Positions 8,439 to 19,285 of a stretch of DNA of 45,600 nucleotides are shown in pieces (the first letter of the stretch is position 1; each line of letters starts with the position of its first letter). The position numbers and the translations under genes are program-made. The notes beneath the pieces were generated by a model, which saw only the letters and a program-made list of their open reading frames with translations, did not search any database and had not been told where the DNA came from. Source of the DNA: Deltaproteobacteria bacterium (GTDB lineage Bacteria > JACQOV01). Where the stretch lies: contig JACQOV010000038.1 in the NCBI GenBank assembly GCA_016202395.1, positions 1 through 45,600 on the forward strand. Direction: 5' to 3'.

Positions 8439-10982
8439 ATGCCATCCAAAACCTCTGGCCATAGCCACTTTGGACATTGGATCGAAGACAAATGGGGTCT
8501 TCCCGCTTTTGAATGCACCTATCGACCGGAACTCCACCGAAAACGGAGGCAATTTACCTGGGATTTCCCTCCTCTCTGGCACCAAATAGGTAACCATCGA
8601 ATTCACGCCTTAGTGGCAACCGATGGGGTTGTCAGGCCGCTGTCCTCCGAAAAAAATCTCTGGTGGCTCAATCGATATCGCCCCTCTCAAGGAGAGTTGG
8701 GGGGCGGAATTGGATTTGTTAACGACGGAGAAGAAGACTGGACGATCTTCTATCCTAAGAGGCCTCTTTGGTCGGATGCCTCGCGAGTCCTGGGGATCGG
8801 TTATACCTCCACCTTTCTTCGCTATCGAGATATCGATATTCATCAATGCATCTATGCTCCCTATGGCGAGCACCCTTTTTTAATCTCTGAAATCGATGTC
8901 GTGAATCGATCCCCACAAGCGCGAAATCTACAATACTTTGAATACTGGTCCGGAACGCCTGTCTCATTGCGCCCTTTTATTGGAGATGCCGGAAGCTTAT
9001 TGGCGACTTCACTCCGTCGACAAATCGCACTGTATCTTCCAGACTTGGAAACTTTAGTCCTAAAGCCTCTTCACAACGATCTTCCCATCCTTTTTCTTTC
9101 AGCTCTTTCTAAAACCTCTGTTTGCGGGTTCGATTCCTCGCCCCCCTCTTTTTTTGGAATTCCACAAAACCTGGAGCATCCAAAGGCTGTCAAAGAAGGA
9201 AATTGCCAAAACTCTCTTCTTTGTCCGGCGCTGGTCAAAGCGCCTTGGTCTTCACGAGGATGCCTTGTTCTTCAAACACCACTCTTTTTAGATCCTGGAG
9301 AGTCGACGCGGAAGCGATTCGCTTTTGGTTATGCCTTTTCCGAAGAGGACCTCTTTGATCGACTCAATAAGATTCGCACTTTAGAATTCAATCTCTTTGA
9401 AGAAAACTTAGGACAATGGAAAAAGAGGCTTCCCCTATTCCAATCGGAGGGAAATTTTGCGCTTTCGCGAGAGATCCGTTGGCGCTATTTTCATTTGGAA
9501 TCGAGTTTTGTTCAAAAACCTCAAAAAGTGGAGGTTCTGTCCGGAGGCAACTATCTCTATAAATGGGGTTTCCGAGGTCTTCCCTCGCGTCAAGCGCAAG
9601 CGATTATTCCAATGAATTTTGTCTCGCAAAAAAAGAGCAAAGAAGCCTTAATTCACCTTCTGGGATATACCCAAGATGACGGAAGGCTCCCCTCGGTCAT
9701 TCACGGCTCTGAAAAAGGATGGGGCTATCGCATCCCCTCCCCCTACCCTATTCTTTGGTCTCTCTATGCCCTCTCTCAACATGCTTTGCTTCATCGGGAA
9801 CATGAACTTTTTCATCAACACGTGACAACCCCATTTTCAAAATCCCGCGAAGGGAGTTCCACTCAAGAAATCATCGGGAAACTCTTTCGATATTTAAAAA
9901 ATGGGATTCGATGCGGCCCCCACGGTTTTCTCCATAGTCCCAGACGAGGATGGATGAGCAATCCTCTCCTGATGCTAGACCAGTTTCGAATCTCTAGGTT
10001 CGAGAAAAAAGAGGAATCCGTTACAGCAACTTCGCTAGCGATTCTCATGCTTGAATCCCTCTTGGAATACTTAGATTTTGCCCAAGAGAGCCAACTGCGC
10101 TCCGAGATACACCTTTGGGTAACCTCGCTCAAAAAGACCTTGCGCGAGTACTGGATCCAAACGGCGACTTCAACCCATCTGAAAAAGGATTGGATCTTTC
10201 TCTCGCGGCTGTTTCTTCCCTTATGGATATTCCGGGATCCGGAAGAAGAACCTCTCCGAAAAAAGATCGTTGAAGAAATACTTGGAACCGAATCTTTTTC
10301 TCCTCTGGGTCCTCCCGCAATCTCAAAGGCAAGCTGGAAAAGCGAACATCCCGCGGGGGAAGGAAGTAATGGAGGGGTTTGGCCTCTCCTGAACGCTTTT
10401 TGGGTGGGGGCGGTGTGTAAAATGGATTGCGAACTGGGGTTGAAGGAGTTCAAGAAAATGACATTGGACTACCACACGGAGCTCTACCCTCACCTATGGT
10501 GTGGAACCTTAAGTGGTCCCGAGTCCTACAATACCCTTTATTCAGAAAATCCGGGGGACGCTTGGAATTTCTCTCGATTCTTGAGGGGAATCCTCCCTCC
10601 GGCCAAATCTTTTCCGTCGCTCGATCTTTCGAATACTACAGGAACATTGATGGCTTTTCTGTTCCTCTTGGGCATTCAACCCACTGCCAAAGGACTTCGC
10701 ATAGCGCCCCGATTCCCTGGACCCCAGTTTGAATGGGAGGCTCCTGTTATTGGGATAAAATTTTCGCAAACGATAATCTCAGGCTATTGGAAACCTCGGT
10801 TCTTAAACCACCCCGCTCAACTTGAAATTCAACTCCCGCAAACGTGGGATGAGAAAACGGCCTTCAAAGTAAAAGTCCAAGGGAAAAAGACCTCCCATAC
10901 CCTCTCCAAAAATATTTTAAAGCTGGACCTCCCTGCAACAGACTCTGACCACTGGGAATGGGAAATCCAGAAATCTCCTTAG
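8439..10982 (+). CDS. Large GH94/GH36-like protein (glycosyltransferase-36 / cellobiose phosphorylase-like)
   Basis: 847 aa; N-terminal beta-sandwich-like region (GIGYTSTFLRYRDIDIHQCIYAP), (alpha/alpha)6-like centre, C-terminal LLGIQPTAKGLRIAPRFP...SGYWKP; no signal peptide. Confidence 0.55.
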   Translation: MPSKTSGHSHFGHWIEDKWGLPAFECTYRPELHRKRRQFTWDFPPLWHQIGNHRIHALVATDGVVRPLSSEKNLWWLNRYRPSQGELGGGIGFVNDGEEDWTIFYPKRPLWSDASRVLGIGYTSTFLRYRDIDIHQCIYAPYGEHPFLISEIDVVNRSPQARNLQYFEYWSGTPVSLRPFIGDAGSLLATSLRRQIALYLPDLETLVLKPLHNDLPILFLSALSKTSVCGFDSSPPSFFGIPQNLEHPKAVKEGNCQNSLLCPALVKAPWSSRGCLVLQTPLFLDPGESTRKRFAFGYAFSEEDLFDRLNKIRTLEFNLFEENLGQWKKRLPLFQSEGNFALSREIRWRYFHLESSFVQKPQKVEVLSGGNYLYKWGFRGLPSRQAQAIIPMNFVSQKKSKEALIHLLGYTQDDGRLPSVIHGSEKGWGYRIPSPYPILWSLYALSQHALLHREHELFHQHVTTPFSKSREGSSTQEIIGKLFRYLKNGIRCGPHGFLHSPRRGWMSNPLLMLDQFRISRFEKKEESVTATSLAILMLESLLEYLDFAQESQLRSEIHLWVTSLKKTLREYWIQTATSTHLKKDWIFLSRLFLPLWIFRDPEEEPLRKKIVEEILGTESFSPLGPPAISKASWKSEHPAGEGSNGGVWPLLNAFWVGAVCKMDCELGLKEFKKMTLDYHTELYPHLWCGTLSGPESYNTLYSENPGDAWNFSRFLRGILPPAKSFPSLDLSNTTGTLMAFLFLLGIQPTAKGLRIAPRFPGPQFEWEAPVIGIKFSQTIISGYWKPRFLNHPAQLEIQLPQTWDEKTAFKVKVQGKKTSHTLSKNILKLDLPATDSDHWEWEIQKSP

Positions 10983-11021
10983 CTTCAGTGGGAAAAGTTC
11001 ACTGACAAGTCCAAATGGGTT

Positions 11022-11690
11022 CTAGTTTTTTCCTTCTCCAAACAGGCACCCTTCAGAGATGGGGCACTCGGAGCAAAGAGCCTTCTTCCGACAAAATTCT
11101 TTGGCTTCCTTTACGATCAACGCATGATACTCATTAAAGAGCGGAGCTTCTAATGGCAAATGATCCATAAAAAAGCCCTGAAGCTCTTCATAAGAAACCT
11201 CTTCTTCGATCATCCCTTGCCTCGTAAAGATACGGTGCGTATAAGCGTCAACCACAAAGAGAGGCTGATGGAAGGCATAGAGAAGAATCGAATCAGCGGT
11301 TTCCGGACCAATGCCCGAAAGTTCCAGAAGCTCTTTTCGGAGTGGACTCATAGGTTCTTCAGCCATGATTCGAAGGTTTCCTTTGAATCGCCGTTGAAGA
11401 AAAGCAACGAATGTTTTTAATCGCTTGGCCTTCTGATTGAAATATCCTGAGGGACGAATGGCTTGAGCCAGCTCCGGAAGCGAGATCTTTAAAATCCTCT
11501 CTGGGCTCAAGAGACCTTGTTCTTTTAGATTCTTGATCGCTTTTTCGACTTGGACCCAACTGGTATTTTGTGTAAGGATAGCGCCTACAATGACTTCAAA
11601 AGGGGTCTTCGCGGGCCACCAATGCTGAGGACCTAAGGCCTTAAAAAGCCTCTGATAAATCGATAAGAGTTTCTTCCGATGGAGTAACAT
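11022..11690 (-). CDS. Endonuclease III-like HhH-GPD DNA glycosylase with FeS cluster
   Basis: LTQNTSWVQVEKAI, LLELSGIGPETADSILLYAF, C-x5-C-x2-C-x5-C near the C terminus. Confidence 0.88.
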   Translation of the reverse strand: MLLHRKKLLSIYQRLFKALGPQHWWPAKTPFEVIVGAILTQNTSWVQVEKAIKNLKEQGLLSPERILKISLPELAQAIRPSGYFNQKAKRLKTFVAFLQRRFKGNLRIMAEEPMSPLRKELLELSGIGPETADSILLYAFHQPLFVVDAYTHRIFTRQGMIEEEVSYEELQGFFMDHLPLEAPLFNEYHALIVKEAKEFCRKKALCSECPISEGCLFGEGKN

Positions 11691-11691
11691 A

Positions 11692-12462
11692 TTAGCGAAT
11701 CAAACGTCTGTGGCACAATCGAATCGCTATGAAGAGAGAAAAGGAGGTCATCACTAAAAGCCATAGGAGCGAGCCCAGATGAGGCATCCAAGTGACTTCA
11801 TAGATAAGGCTTCGCGCAATCTGAACCGAATGGGTTAACGGGAAACACAGACTCACCCTTTGTATCCATGGGGGGAGCGAATCGATGGGGAAAAAAACTC
11901 CGGAAAGCAAAAACATGGGGGTAATAAAGAGCGTAAAATAATACGAGAAGAACTCATAGGAGGGAGAGAGCGCCGTTACGATCATCGAAAGGCAGGCGAA
12001 AAGAAATCCTGTTAAAAATAGAAGCGGGATAGAGAGCAATGCGGGAGTGAGATCAATCACATCGATGAGAACCAATAGGGCTGCTAGCGCCGTCGCACTA
12101 AAGAGCCCTTTAAGAGCTCCATACAAAACATCTCCAATAACAATTTCTTCTACTGAGATCGGCGTCATCAAAATCGCCTCATAGCTCTTCTGAGTCATCA
12201 TCCGTGTGTAGGAGCCAAAGGTGCACTCGTAGCTAGCGCTATTCATCGCTGCGGCCACCATAATGCCAGGCGCGAGAAAATAGAGATAACTCATTCCATT
12301 CACCTCAGGAACTAACCGCCCCAAACCTACCCCCAACACAAAGAGATACAAGATCGGCTCCCCGAGATTAGCGATAATGCTCGAGAGCCAATGAGCCCTC
12401 CAAACATCCAAGTTCCTCTGAAGAACTTTTAAACTTCTCCAAGCTGGGATTGAGATCTTCAT
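11692..12462 (-). CDS. ABC-2 type transporter permease (NodJ-like)
   Basis: Six TM-like segments, FLAPGIMVAAAMNSASYE, FPIDSLPPWIQRVSLCFPLTH. Confidence 0.88.
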   Translation of the reverse strand: MKISIPAWRSLKVLQRNLDVWRAHWLSSIIANLGEPILYLFVLGVGLGRLVPEVNGMSYLYFLAPGIMVAAAMNSASYECTFGSYTRMMTQKSYEAILMTPISVEEIVIGDVLYGALKGLFSATALAALLVLIDVIDLTPALLSIPLLFLTGFLFACLSMIVTALSPSYEFFSYYFTLFITPMFLLSGVFFPIDSLPPWIQRVSLCFPLTHSVQIARSLIYEVTWMPHLGSLLWLLVMTSFSLFIAIRLCHRRLIR

Positions 12463-13388
12463 TCGTGCAAACCTCGCCCTGTTAACTTGAAAAAAAGATC
12501 TTCTAACGTTGAAGGACGCCGTTGAAGCTCCTGAACGTCGAACTCCACTAAACGCCTTAAGACCGCTTCCGAATCCCGAGGAAATAAATAGAGAGTATCT
12601 TCGATCTCTTCCGATTCAAAATCGAGCCCTTCTAACCTCTCTAAAAGTCGATCCTTCTCCTTTTTCCGCAATCGGATCTCTAAAACCTCTTTCCCCACAT
12701 ACCGATGAATGAGCTCCTGAGGCTTGCCCTCCGCCAGTATTTTTCCACGATCGATCATGTACAATCGATCGCAAAGCTGCGCAGCCTCTTCCATGTAGTG
12801 CGTTGTCAGAACCATCGTTTTACCGGAGCTTTTAAGGCTTCGAAGCTTTTGCCAAATAACGTGCCGCGCTTGAGGATCAAGCCCTGTGGTGGGCTCATCC
12901 AATATTAAAAACTCTGGATTATTCACGAGGGAACGGATCAGCATGAGACGTCTTTTCATGCCGCCCGAAAGCTCCGAGATCTTTGCCTTGCGTTTATCGT
13001 ACAACTGAATGAAATGGAGAAGCTCTTCGACTCGAGATTGAGCCAACTTTCCCGAAATGCCAAAGTATCGGGCATAAGCTCTGAGATTATTTTCAACGGT
13101 AAAATCGGGATCAAGATTATTTTCCTGGGGAAGAACACCGATCCGGGCTTTGATTTCCCGCGCCTGTTTCGAAATATCGAGACCCAACAGAGTGAGATCT
13201 CCTGAAGTTTTCTGAACAATCCCCGACATCATATGAAGAAGGGTCGTTTTCCCAGCACCATTGGGTCCTAAAAAACCCACACACTCTCCCGAACAAATCG
13301 AAAAATGAATCCCTTGCAACGCCTGAACCTCTCCATAGCGTTTAACCAACCGTTTCCCTTGAACAATCGGCGTCATTTCTTTTTGCAC
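12459..13388 (-). CDS. ABC transporter ATP-binding protein (NodI-like)
   Basis: Walker A GPNGAGKTT, signature LSGGMKRRL, Walker B LILDEPTTGLD. Confidence 0.95.
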   Translation of the reverse strand: MQKEMTPIVQGKRLVKRYGEVQALQGIHFSICSGECVGFLGPNGAGKTTLLHMMSGIVQKTSGDLTLLGLDISKQAREIKARIGVLPQENNLDPDFTVENNLRAYARYFGISGKLAQSRVEELLHFIQLYDKRKAKISELSGGMKRRLMLIRSLVNNPEFLILDEPTTGLDPQARHVIWQKLRSLKSSGKTMVLTTHYMEEAAQLCDRLYMIDRGKILAEGKPQELIHRYVGKEVLEIRLRKKEKDRLLERLEGLDFESEEIEDTLYLFPRDSEAVLRRLVEFDVQELQRRPSTLEDLFFKLTGRGLHE

Positions 13389-13454
13389 GTTAATCTCTTG
13401 AAAACATTTTGTAAGGTCTGACGCGTTACGTCAATAGAACATCCATCTTTCTGT

Positions 13455-13482
13455 TGACACTTCCACAGCAAATGCTAAGATT
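13455..13482 (+). promoter_or_regulatory. Putative sigma70 promoter for the MshEN-domain gene
   Basis: TTGACA (13455-13460), 16-bp spacer, TAAGAT (13477-13482). Confidence 0.5.
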
Positions 13483-13515
13483 AAGACATCCCATCGCCAA
13501 GGAGCGCCATCAACA

Positions 13516-13971
13516 ATGCCCTTCATTTTTAAAAAATGGGGTATGCGGCGACTGGGCTCTTTTCTTCTTCAAGAAAAAGCCATCGATAGAGATCAATTAA
13601 AAAAAGCCCTAGAACTGCAGGAAAAGCGCAGTTTGAGATTAGGCTCCTTGCTGGTTGATCTTGGTTACGTTTCATTAGAACGAATGGCCTTCTACCTGAG
13701 TCAATCTCTTCAAATTCCTTACGCTCATCCTCAAATCCTAGAAAACATCCATCCTGACGTGATTAAACAGCTCCCGCGTCCCATTGCAATGCGTTGTAAA
13801 GCGATTCCTATAGAGATCCACAAAAATCGACTTCGCATCGCGATGGTCGATCCTTGGGATAAAAGGCACCAAAAAGTGCTTGCGCGCGCAACGGGGTTGG
13901 AGCTAGAACCCATGATCGCGCCTCAAATCCAAATTGAGAAAGCATTGCAACAATACTATTCCTCTGAATGA
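13516..13971 (+). CDS. Stand-alone MshEN/GspE N-terminal domain protein
   Basis: RLGSFLLQEKAIDRDQLKKALELQ and RLGSLLVDLGYVSLERMAFYLSQ repeats; no ATPase domain follows. Confidence 0.8.
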   Translation: MPFIFKKWGMRRLGSFLLQEKAIDRDQLKKALELQEKRSLRLGSLLVDLGYVSLERMAFYLSQSLQIPYAHPQILENIHPDVIKQLPRPIAMRCKAIPIEIHKNRLRIAMVDPWDKRHQKVLARATGLELEPMIAPQIQIEKALQQYYSSE

Positions 13972-14468
13972 TTATGGAGTTGACCCCTCCAACCCCCCTC
14001 TAACGTCCCCTCCTGTTTTAAAATTTCTAATTTCTTAGAACCAATTCCAGGAATTTCGAGCAGCTCCTCCCATAGGTGGAATACGCCTCTTCGACCCCTT
14101 TCACGAACCATGGATTGTGAAATATTTTCACCCACTCCCGACAGCTGTTGCAAGTCAAAGAGATCTCCTTCATTAATGGAAATCGGCAAGTTTAAAGTCT
14201 GACTTTTGGCTCCATCCATCGGAAGAGTTCCCGCATGAACTTTTCCGTAAAAATCATTATAAACAACAAGACATGTTCCGTTTTTAAAAAAGCTAGAACC
14301 GGATGAGGCAATAACCCCTTGAGACAGGCCATTTTCAACCCTCTCGAGGAAAGATTCCTCTTGTGAATGAGACTTCCCCGAGTCGCCTATAGGGAAAGAG
14401 AATCCACATAAAAGAAAAATGGATAGAATCAGAAAATGCAAGCATCCCTTCTTATAATCGTTTTTCAC
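13956..14468 (-). CDS. Exported helix-hairpin-helix (ComEA-like) protein
   Basis: Signal peptide [30 protein letters not shown]...[15 protein letters not shown] double HhH. Confidence 0.75.
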   Translation of the reverse strand: MKNDYKKGCLHFLILSIFLLCGFSFPIGDSGKSHSQEESFLERVENGLSQGVIASSGSSFFKNGTCLVVYNDFYGKVHAGTLPMDGAKSQTLNLPISINEGDLFDLQQLSGVGENISQSMVRERGRRGVFHLWEELLEIPGIGSKKLEILKQEGTLEGGWRGQLHNHSEE

Positions 14469-16032
14469 TTCTTTCCTTTAAAAGTTTGTATTCCACACTG
14501 TCCATTAAGGCCTGCCAACTCGCTTCAATGATGTTCTCAGAAACACCGACGGTCCCCCACCGATCGTGACGATCTCCCGACTCAATCAGAACTCGAACGG
14601 TCGATCCTGTCCCCTGATGACCGCTTAACACGCGCACTTTATAATCGAGCAATTCCACCTCTTTCAGCGCTGGAAAAAATTTCTCTAAGGCTTTACGAAG
14701 GGCGTTATCCAACGCATTGACGGGGCCATTCCCCTCTGCTGTCGCGTGCTCCTTTTGCCCATCCACCTCTATCGTGATCGTTGCCTTCGAATGAGGCGCC
14801 TCCTCCTCTTTGCGCTTTTCGTCAATCACGCAAAAATCGATCAATCGGAACAATTTCTTGTATTTCCCTAAAGCCTTTTTCATCAGGAGCTCAAAGGAGG
14901 CCTCGGCCCCTTCAAATTGATATCCTTGGTGCTCAAGTTTCTTAAGCTCCTCCAAGATCTTCTTCACTCGAGAATCTTTCTTCTCCAGTTGGACTCCAAA
15001 TCGCTCCGCCTTCTCCAACACATTCGCTGTTCCAGCAAGATCAGAGACCAGAATATTTCTTTTATTTCCGACAGCCTCCGGCGCAATATGCTCGTAGGCC
15101 TTCGGATTTTCCCGAACAGCGCTGACATGAACCCCCCCTTTATGAGCAAAAGCCGCATCCCCCACGTAAGGACGATGGATCCGTGGAGGAAGATTGGCAA
15201 GCTCCTCGACAAACCGGGAGACCTCTCTCAATTGAGAAAGGTTCTCTGAAGGCACACAGAGATATCCCATTTTGAGTTGGAGATCAGGGATCACGGAGGT
15301 GAGGTTGGCATTCCCACATCGCTCGCCATAGCCGTTAAACGTTCCCTGAACAGAGGTGACCCCCTGTTGAACCGCAACTAAAGAGTTGGCGACCGCCACA
15401 TCCCCATCGTTATGACAATGAATCCCTAGCGGGACCTTCAACTGGGCAAACATCTTTTTAACAATCTCCGCGACTTCGTGGGGAAGAGACCCTCCGTTGG
15501 TGTCACACAAAACCAGTTGATCCGCTCCCCCCTCTACTGCGGCTTGAACGGTTTTTAGAGCGTATTCTCGATTCTCTTTGTAACCATCGAAAAAGTGCTC
15601 TGCATCGTAAATCACTTCACCCACATTCTTTTTTAAATAATCTATCGACTCTCGAATCATATCAAGGTTCTCATCCAAAGAGACCTTCAAAAGATGAACG
15701 ACATGGAAATCCCAAGATTTTCCAAAAAGAGTCACCGCAGGGGTTCCCGCATCGATCAGGGCGCCAAGATTGGGATCGGTTTCCGGCCGAACTCCTTTTC
15801 TTCGGGTGCTTCCAAACGCAGTCAGTTTGGTTTTATTCCAAGCGATCTCCCTGGCTTTTTGAAAAAACTCCACATCGCGTGGATTGGAACCGGGCCATCC
15901 CCCTTCGACATAATCGACCCCAAACTCCGCGAGCTTCTGCGCAATTCGGAGTTTATCTTCCACAGAGAAAGAGATCTCCTGGGTTTGAGCCCCATCTCGA
16001 AGAGTGGTGTCGTAGATATAGATCTTCTTCAT
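14452..16032 (-). CDS. cimA: (R)-citramalate synthase
   Basis: [54 protein letters not shown]; LeuA dimer domain. Confidence 0.93.
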   Translation of the reverse strand: MKKIYIYDTTLRDGAQTQEISFSVEDKLRIAQKLAEFGVDYVEGGWPGSNPRDVEFFQKAREIAWNKTKLTAFGSTRRKGVRPETDPNLGALIDAGTPAVTLFGKSWDFHVVHLLKVSLDENLDMIRESIDYLKKNVGEVIYDAEHFFDGYKENREYALKTVQAAVEGGADQLVLCDTNGGSLPHEVAEIVKKMFAQLKVPLGIHCHNDGDVAVANSLVAVQQGVTSVQGTFNGYGERCGNANLTSVIPDLQLKMGYLCVPSENLSQLREVSRFVEELANLPPRIHRPYVGDAAFAHKGGVHVSAVRENPKAYEHIAPEAVGNKRNILVSDLAGTANVLEKAERFGVQLEKKDSRVKKILEELKKLEHQGYQFEGAEASFELLMKKALGKYKKLFRLIDFCVIDEKRKEEEAPHSKATITIEVDGQKEHATAEGNGPVNALDNALRKALEKFFPALKEVELLDYKVRVLSGHQGTGSTVRVLIESGDRHDRWGTVGVSENIIEASWQALMDSVEYKLLKERSEKRL

Positions 16033-17285
16033 CGAGATTTCTTTTTCCCCGTTTTAGATCGAGGGCGTGGGAGGTTGCCGAGCTCAAAGGCATCGTGAAG
16101 AACCCGAACGGCAAGCTCCGTGTATTTTTCGTCAATCACGCAAGAGATCTTGATCTCCGATGTACTGATCATCTGAATATTAATCCCCGCGCGGGCCAGC
16201 GATTGAAACATCTTCGAAGCCACTCCCGCATGGGAACGCATCCCCAAACCGATGATGGAAACCTTAGCGATCCCTTTGTCCGCAATGACATCCTTGGCGC
16301 CGATCTGAGAGGCTAACCTTTGAATAATTTCGAGCGCGAGTGAAAGATCAGACTTGGCCACGGTAAAGGTCAAATCGGTATACCCCTTGGTACTCACGTT
16401 CTGGATGATCATGTCGACGCTGATGTTGGCGTCCATCAGCGGAGCAAAGATCTTTGCCGCCACTCCGGGTCTATCCGGAACCTTTAGAATGGTCACTTTG
16501 GCCTCATTCCGGTCATAGGTTACACCCGACACAAGAATATTTTCCATGGACGGATCCTCCACTGTAACAAGGGTTCCCGGTCGGTTCACAAGCGATGATT
16601 TCACCTCCACCGGGATTTGGTATCTTTTTGCAAATTCGACAGAACGGGTTTGAAGAACTTTGGCTCCAAGGCTGGCCATTTCGAGCATCTCATCATAACT
16701 GATTTTAGAAAGTTTCCGCGCGTTAGGACAAATGCCGGGGTCGGTCGTATAAACCCCCTCGACATCCGTAAAAATCTCACAACGATCCGCTCGGAGGGCC
16801 GAAGCCAAAGCCACCGCTGTGGTATCGGACCCGCCTCGTCCCAACGTTGTGATGTTCCCCTCCTCATCCACTCCTTGGAATCCGGCCACAACCGCAATCC
16901 ATCCTCGATTCAAAATTTTTCGTAACCGATCGGCTTCAATTCTCAAGATGCGGGCTTTTGAAGAGGCATTATTGGTGACGATTCGAACTTGATGTCCCAG
17001 AAAGGAGCGGGCCTCAACCCCCATCGATCTTAAGATCAAGGCCAACAAGGCAGAGGTCACCTGTTCTCCAGTTGCAACCAGGGCATCGTATTCCCGCATG
17101 TCGGGTTTGGAACTTGCGGACAGAGCCAGGTCGATCAAGCGGTTGGTCTCCCCCGCCATCGCAGAGACAACCACCACCACCTGATTCCCCTCTTTGTGAC
17201 GGGCCACCACCTGCTTCGCAACGCTGCGGATCCGATCCAAACTGGCAACCGACGTTCCCCCATATTTTTGGACGACTAAAGGCAC
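16029..17285 (-). CDS. lysC: Aspartate kinase
   Basis: [33 protein letters not shown], two C-terminal ACT domains. Confidence 0.96.
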   Translation of the reverse strand: MPLVVQKYGGTSVASLDRIRSVAKQVVARHKEGNQVVVVVSAMAGETNRLIDLALSASSKPDMREYDALVATGEQVTSALLALILRSMGVEARSFLGHQVRIVTNNASSKARILRIEADRLRKILNRGWIAVVAGFQGVDEEGNITTLGRGGSDTTAVALASALRADRCEIFTDVEGVYTTDPGICPNARKLSKISYDEMLEMASLGAKVLQTRSVEFAKRYQIPVEVKSSLVNRPGTLVTVEDPSMENILVSGVTYDRNEAKVTILKVPDRPGVAAKIFAPLMDANISVDMIIQNVSTKGYTDLTFTVAKSDLSLALEIIQRLASQIGAKDVIADKGIAKVSIIGLGMRSHAGVASKMFQSLARAGINIQMISTSEIKISCVIDEKYTELAVRVLHDAFELGNLPRPRSKTGKKKSR

Positions 17286-17737
17286 AGTTGGGCCAGTATA
17301 TCATGGCTTTCTGAAGAGGCAAAATCGATGCGGCGTTCGTTTTCTCCTAGGATCTCAAAAGTGATCCAGAGGGTTTCTTGGGGAAGAAAAGGTTTCGCTC
17401 TCTCGGCCCACTCGACCAAACAGACCCCTCCACGAGACCCATACTCCTCCAATCCAAGATCTTCGATCTCGGTCCATTTCTCGATCCGATAAAGATCGAC
17501 GTGAAAAAGTGGAATTCTTCCTTGGGCCTCCTGAATCAGAACAAAGGTGGGGCTCACAATTTCATCGGCTGAAGAAACACCGAGACCCAAAGCAACCCCT
17601 TTAGAGAAACAGGTCTTCCCGCTCCCTAAAGGGCCGCAGAGCGCAACGACATCGTTGGGTCGCAACAGATTCCCAAACCGACGCCCTAACTCCATCGTCT
17701 CCTCTGCACTTTTTGTGGTAAAAGAGATGGACTTCAT
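17276..17737 (-). CDS. tsaE: tRNA t6A biosynthesis ATPase TsaE
   Basis: [44 protein letters not shown]. Confidence 0.95.
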   Translation of the reverse strand: MKSISFTTKSAEETMELGRRFGNLLRPNDVVALCGPLGSGKTCFSKGVALGLGVSSADEIVSPTFVLIQEAQGRIPLFHVDLYRIEKWTEIEDLGLEEYGSRGGVCLVEWAERAKPFLPQETLWITFEILGENERRIDFASSESHDILAQLCL

Positions 17738-17740
17738 TGT

Positions 17741-19285
17741 TTATTTATGCTTTTGAATGACTCGGGGCAATACTTTCAGAAGATCGGAGGCTAGCAAGCC
17801 ACGAGAGCCCTTTCGCCGTGCAATCTCATCCCCAGCAGCTCCATGAAGGTAAGTCGCAACGATAGCAGCATCCGTTGGAGAGAGCCCTTGGGCTAAAAAG
17901 CCGGCAACAATCCCTGTTAAAACATCCCCCATTCCGGCGGTGGCCATCCCAGGGTTTCCTGTGGGATTGATGTAGCTCTCCCCATGGGGCGTTGCGATAA
18001 TCGATCTGGCCCCTTTTAGAATCACCCAAACTTTGTGCTTCTTTGAAAACAAGGAGGCCCACTTCACTCGATCTTTCTCTCCTTCCACGACAGAAACTCC
18101 TGTTAAACGGGAGAATTCCCCGAGATGAGGCGTCAACACAACAGGCCCTTTAATTTTTTTCAGTATCGAGGTCTCTGTGGCCAAGGCATTTAAACCATCC
18201 GCATCGATCACGATGGGGATTTTAATTTTCTGGAGGAGCTTGAGGATCAGTGAAATGGTCTCTTGATTTTGCGAGAGTCCCGGTCCTAGAGCGAGAACAT
18301 TTTTCCCTTTCAACGATCTTTCAATTTTTGGAAGCCCTTTTAAAGCAAGAGTTCCTTCCGTCGTTTCAGGAAGAGGATCGGTCATCGCCTCCATCAATTT
18401 CCGGGTTAACACAAAAGCCTGACTCTCCACACAACCGAGGGTCAGAAGCCCCGCGCCACTCCGAAGAACCGCCGTTCCCGCTAACGCCGCCGCCCCCATC
18501 TTTCCTCGGGAACCGGCCAAAAGATAAACATGCCCAAAATCCCCTTTATGGGTGCGGGGATCTCTCGGGGGGATCCTCTCCTGAATATCCGAGGCCTCGA
18601 CCAAAAAATGAGTCGGCCGGTGTCTTTTCAACAAACGATCGGGCCAGCCAATATCGAGGGTTCGCAGTTCTCCGGTGAAATCCACCCCAGGATAAACAGC
18701 CTGACCTACTTTGGGCAGGCCAAAAGTTAATGTCATATCGGCTTTGACGGCCGCCCCAAGAATATGACCGGTGTTGGCATCCAATCCGGTGGAAATATCC
18801 AAGGCCACCCTCTTTTTCGAGGCTTCATTGATAAAATCGACGACCTCCTTGTAAAGTCCCGACAACGGGGAAGACAGACCTACTCCTAAAATCCCATCCA
18901 CATGCCAATCAAATTTTTTGATGGCAAGTTGTTGGTTCCGGAAAAGGGTCCGAGAAGAGATGTCCACCTCTTCGATCCCTCCCGCAATTGCAGCCTCTCT
19001 CTGGGTTTTGGCATCTCCTTGAACCTCCCCCTTTTTCACCAATCGAAAGATTGTGGTGGAAAAACCGGTTTGCTGAAGATGGCGAGCCATGGTGTAGCCA
19101 TCTCCGCCATTGTTCCCCTTCCCCACGAAAAACGCGCATCGGTCTTGAGGTTGAAGCCGTCTTGCAAGCTCCTCCGCGGCTCCGCGACCCGCGTTCTCCA
19201 TGAGAGTCAAGGATGGTACTCCAAAACGTTTTGAGGCTTCTTGATCGAGGGCTCGAATCTCTTCACGTGTCGTCAGTGTAATCAT
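17741..19285 (-). CDS. nnr: Bifunctional NAD(P)HX epimerase/dehydratase
   Basis: VGKGNNGGDGYTMARHL epimerase; KGDFGHVYLLAGSRGKMGAAALA, GNPGMATAGMGDVLTG dehydratase. Confidence 0.95.
   Translation of the reverse strand: MITLTTREEIRALDQEASKRFGVPSLTLMENAGRGAAEELARRLQPQDRCAFFVGKGNNGGDGYTMARHLQQTGFSTTIFRLVKKGEVQGDAKTQREAAIAGGIEEVDISSRTLFRNQQLAIKKFDWHVDGILGVGLSSPLSGLYKEVVDFINEASKKRVALDISTGLDANTGHILGAAVKADMTLTFGLPKVGQAVYPGVDFTGELRTLDIGWPDRLLKRHRPTHFLVEASDIQERIPPRDPRTHKGDFGHVYLLAGSRGKMGAAALAGTAVLRSGAGLLTLGCVESQAFVLTRKLMEAMTDPLPETTEGTLALKGLPKIERSLKGKNVLALGPGLSQNQETISLILKLLQKIKIPIVIDADGLNALATETSILKKIKGPVVLTPHLGEFSRLTGVSVVEGEKDRVKWASLFSKKHKVWVILKGARSIIATPHGESYINPTGNPGMATAGMGDVLTGIVAGFLAQGLSPTDAAIVATYLHGAAGDEIARRKGSRGLLASDLLKVLPRVIQKHK

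Noticed and set aside
11692-13388. ABC transporter pair as a nodulation export system
   Set aside because: NodI/NodJ-like ABC-2 pairs are widespread generic exporters; no nod genes nearby.
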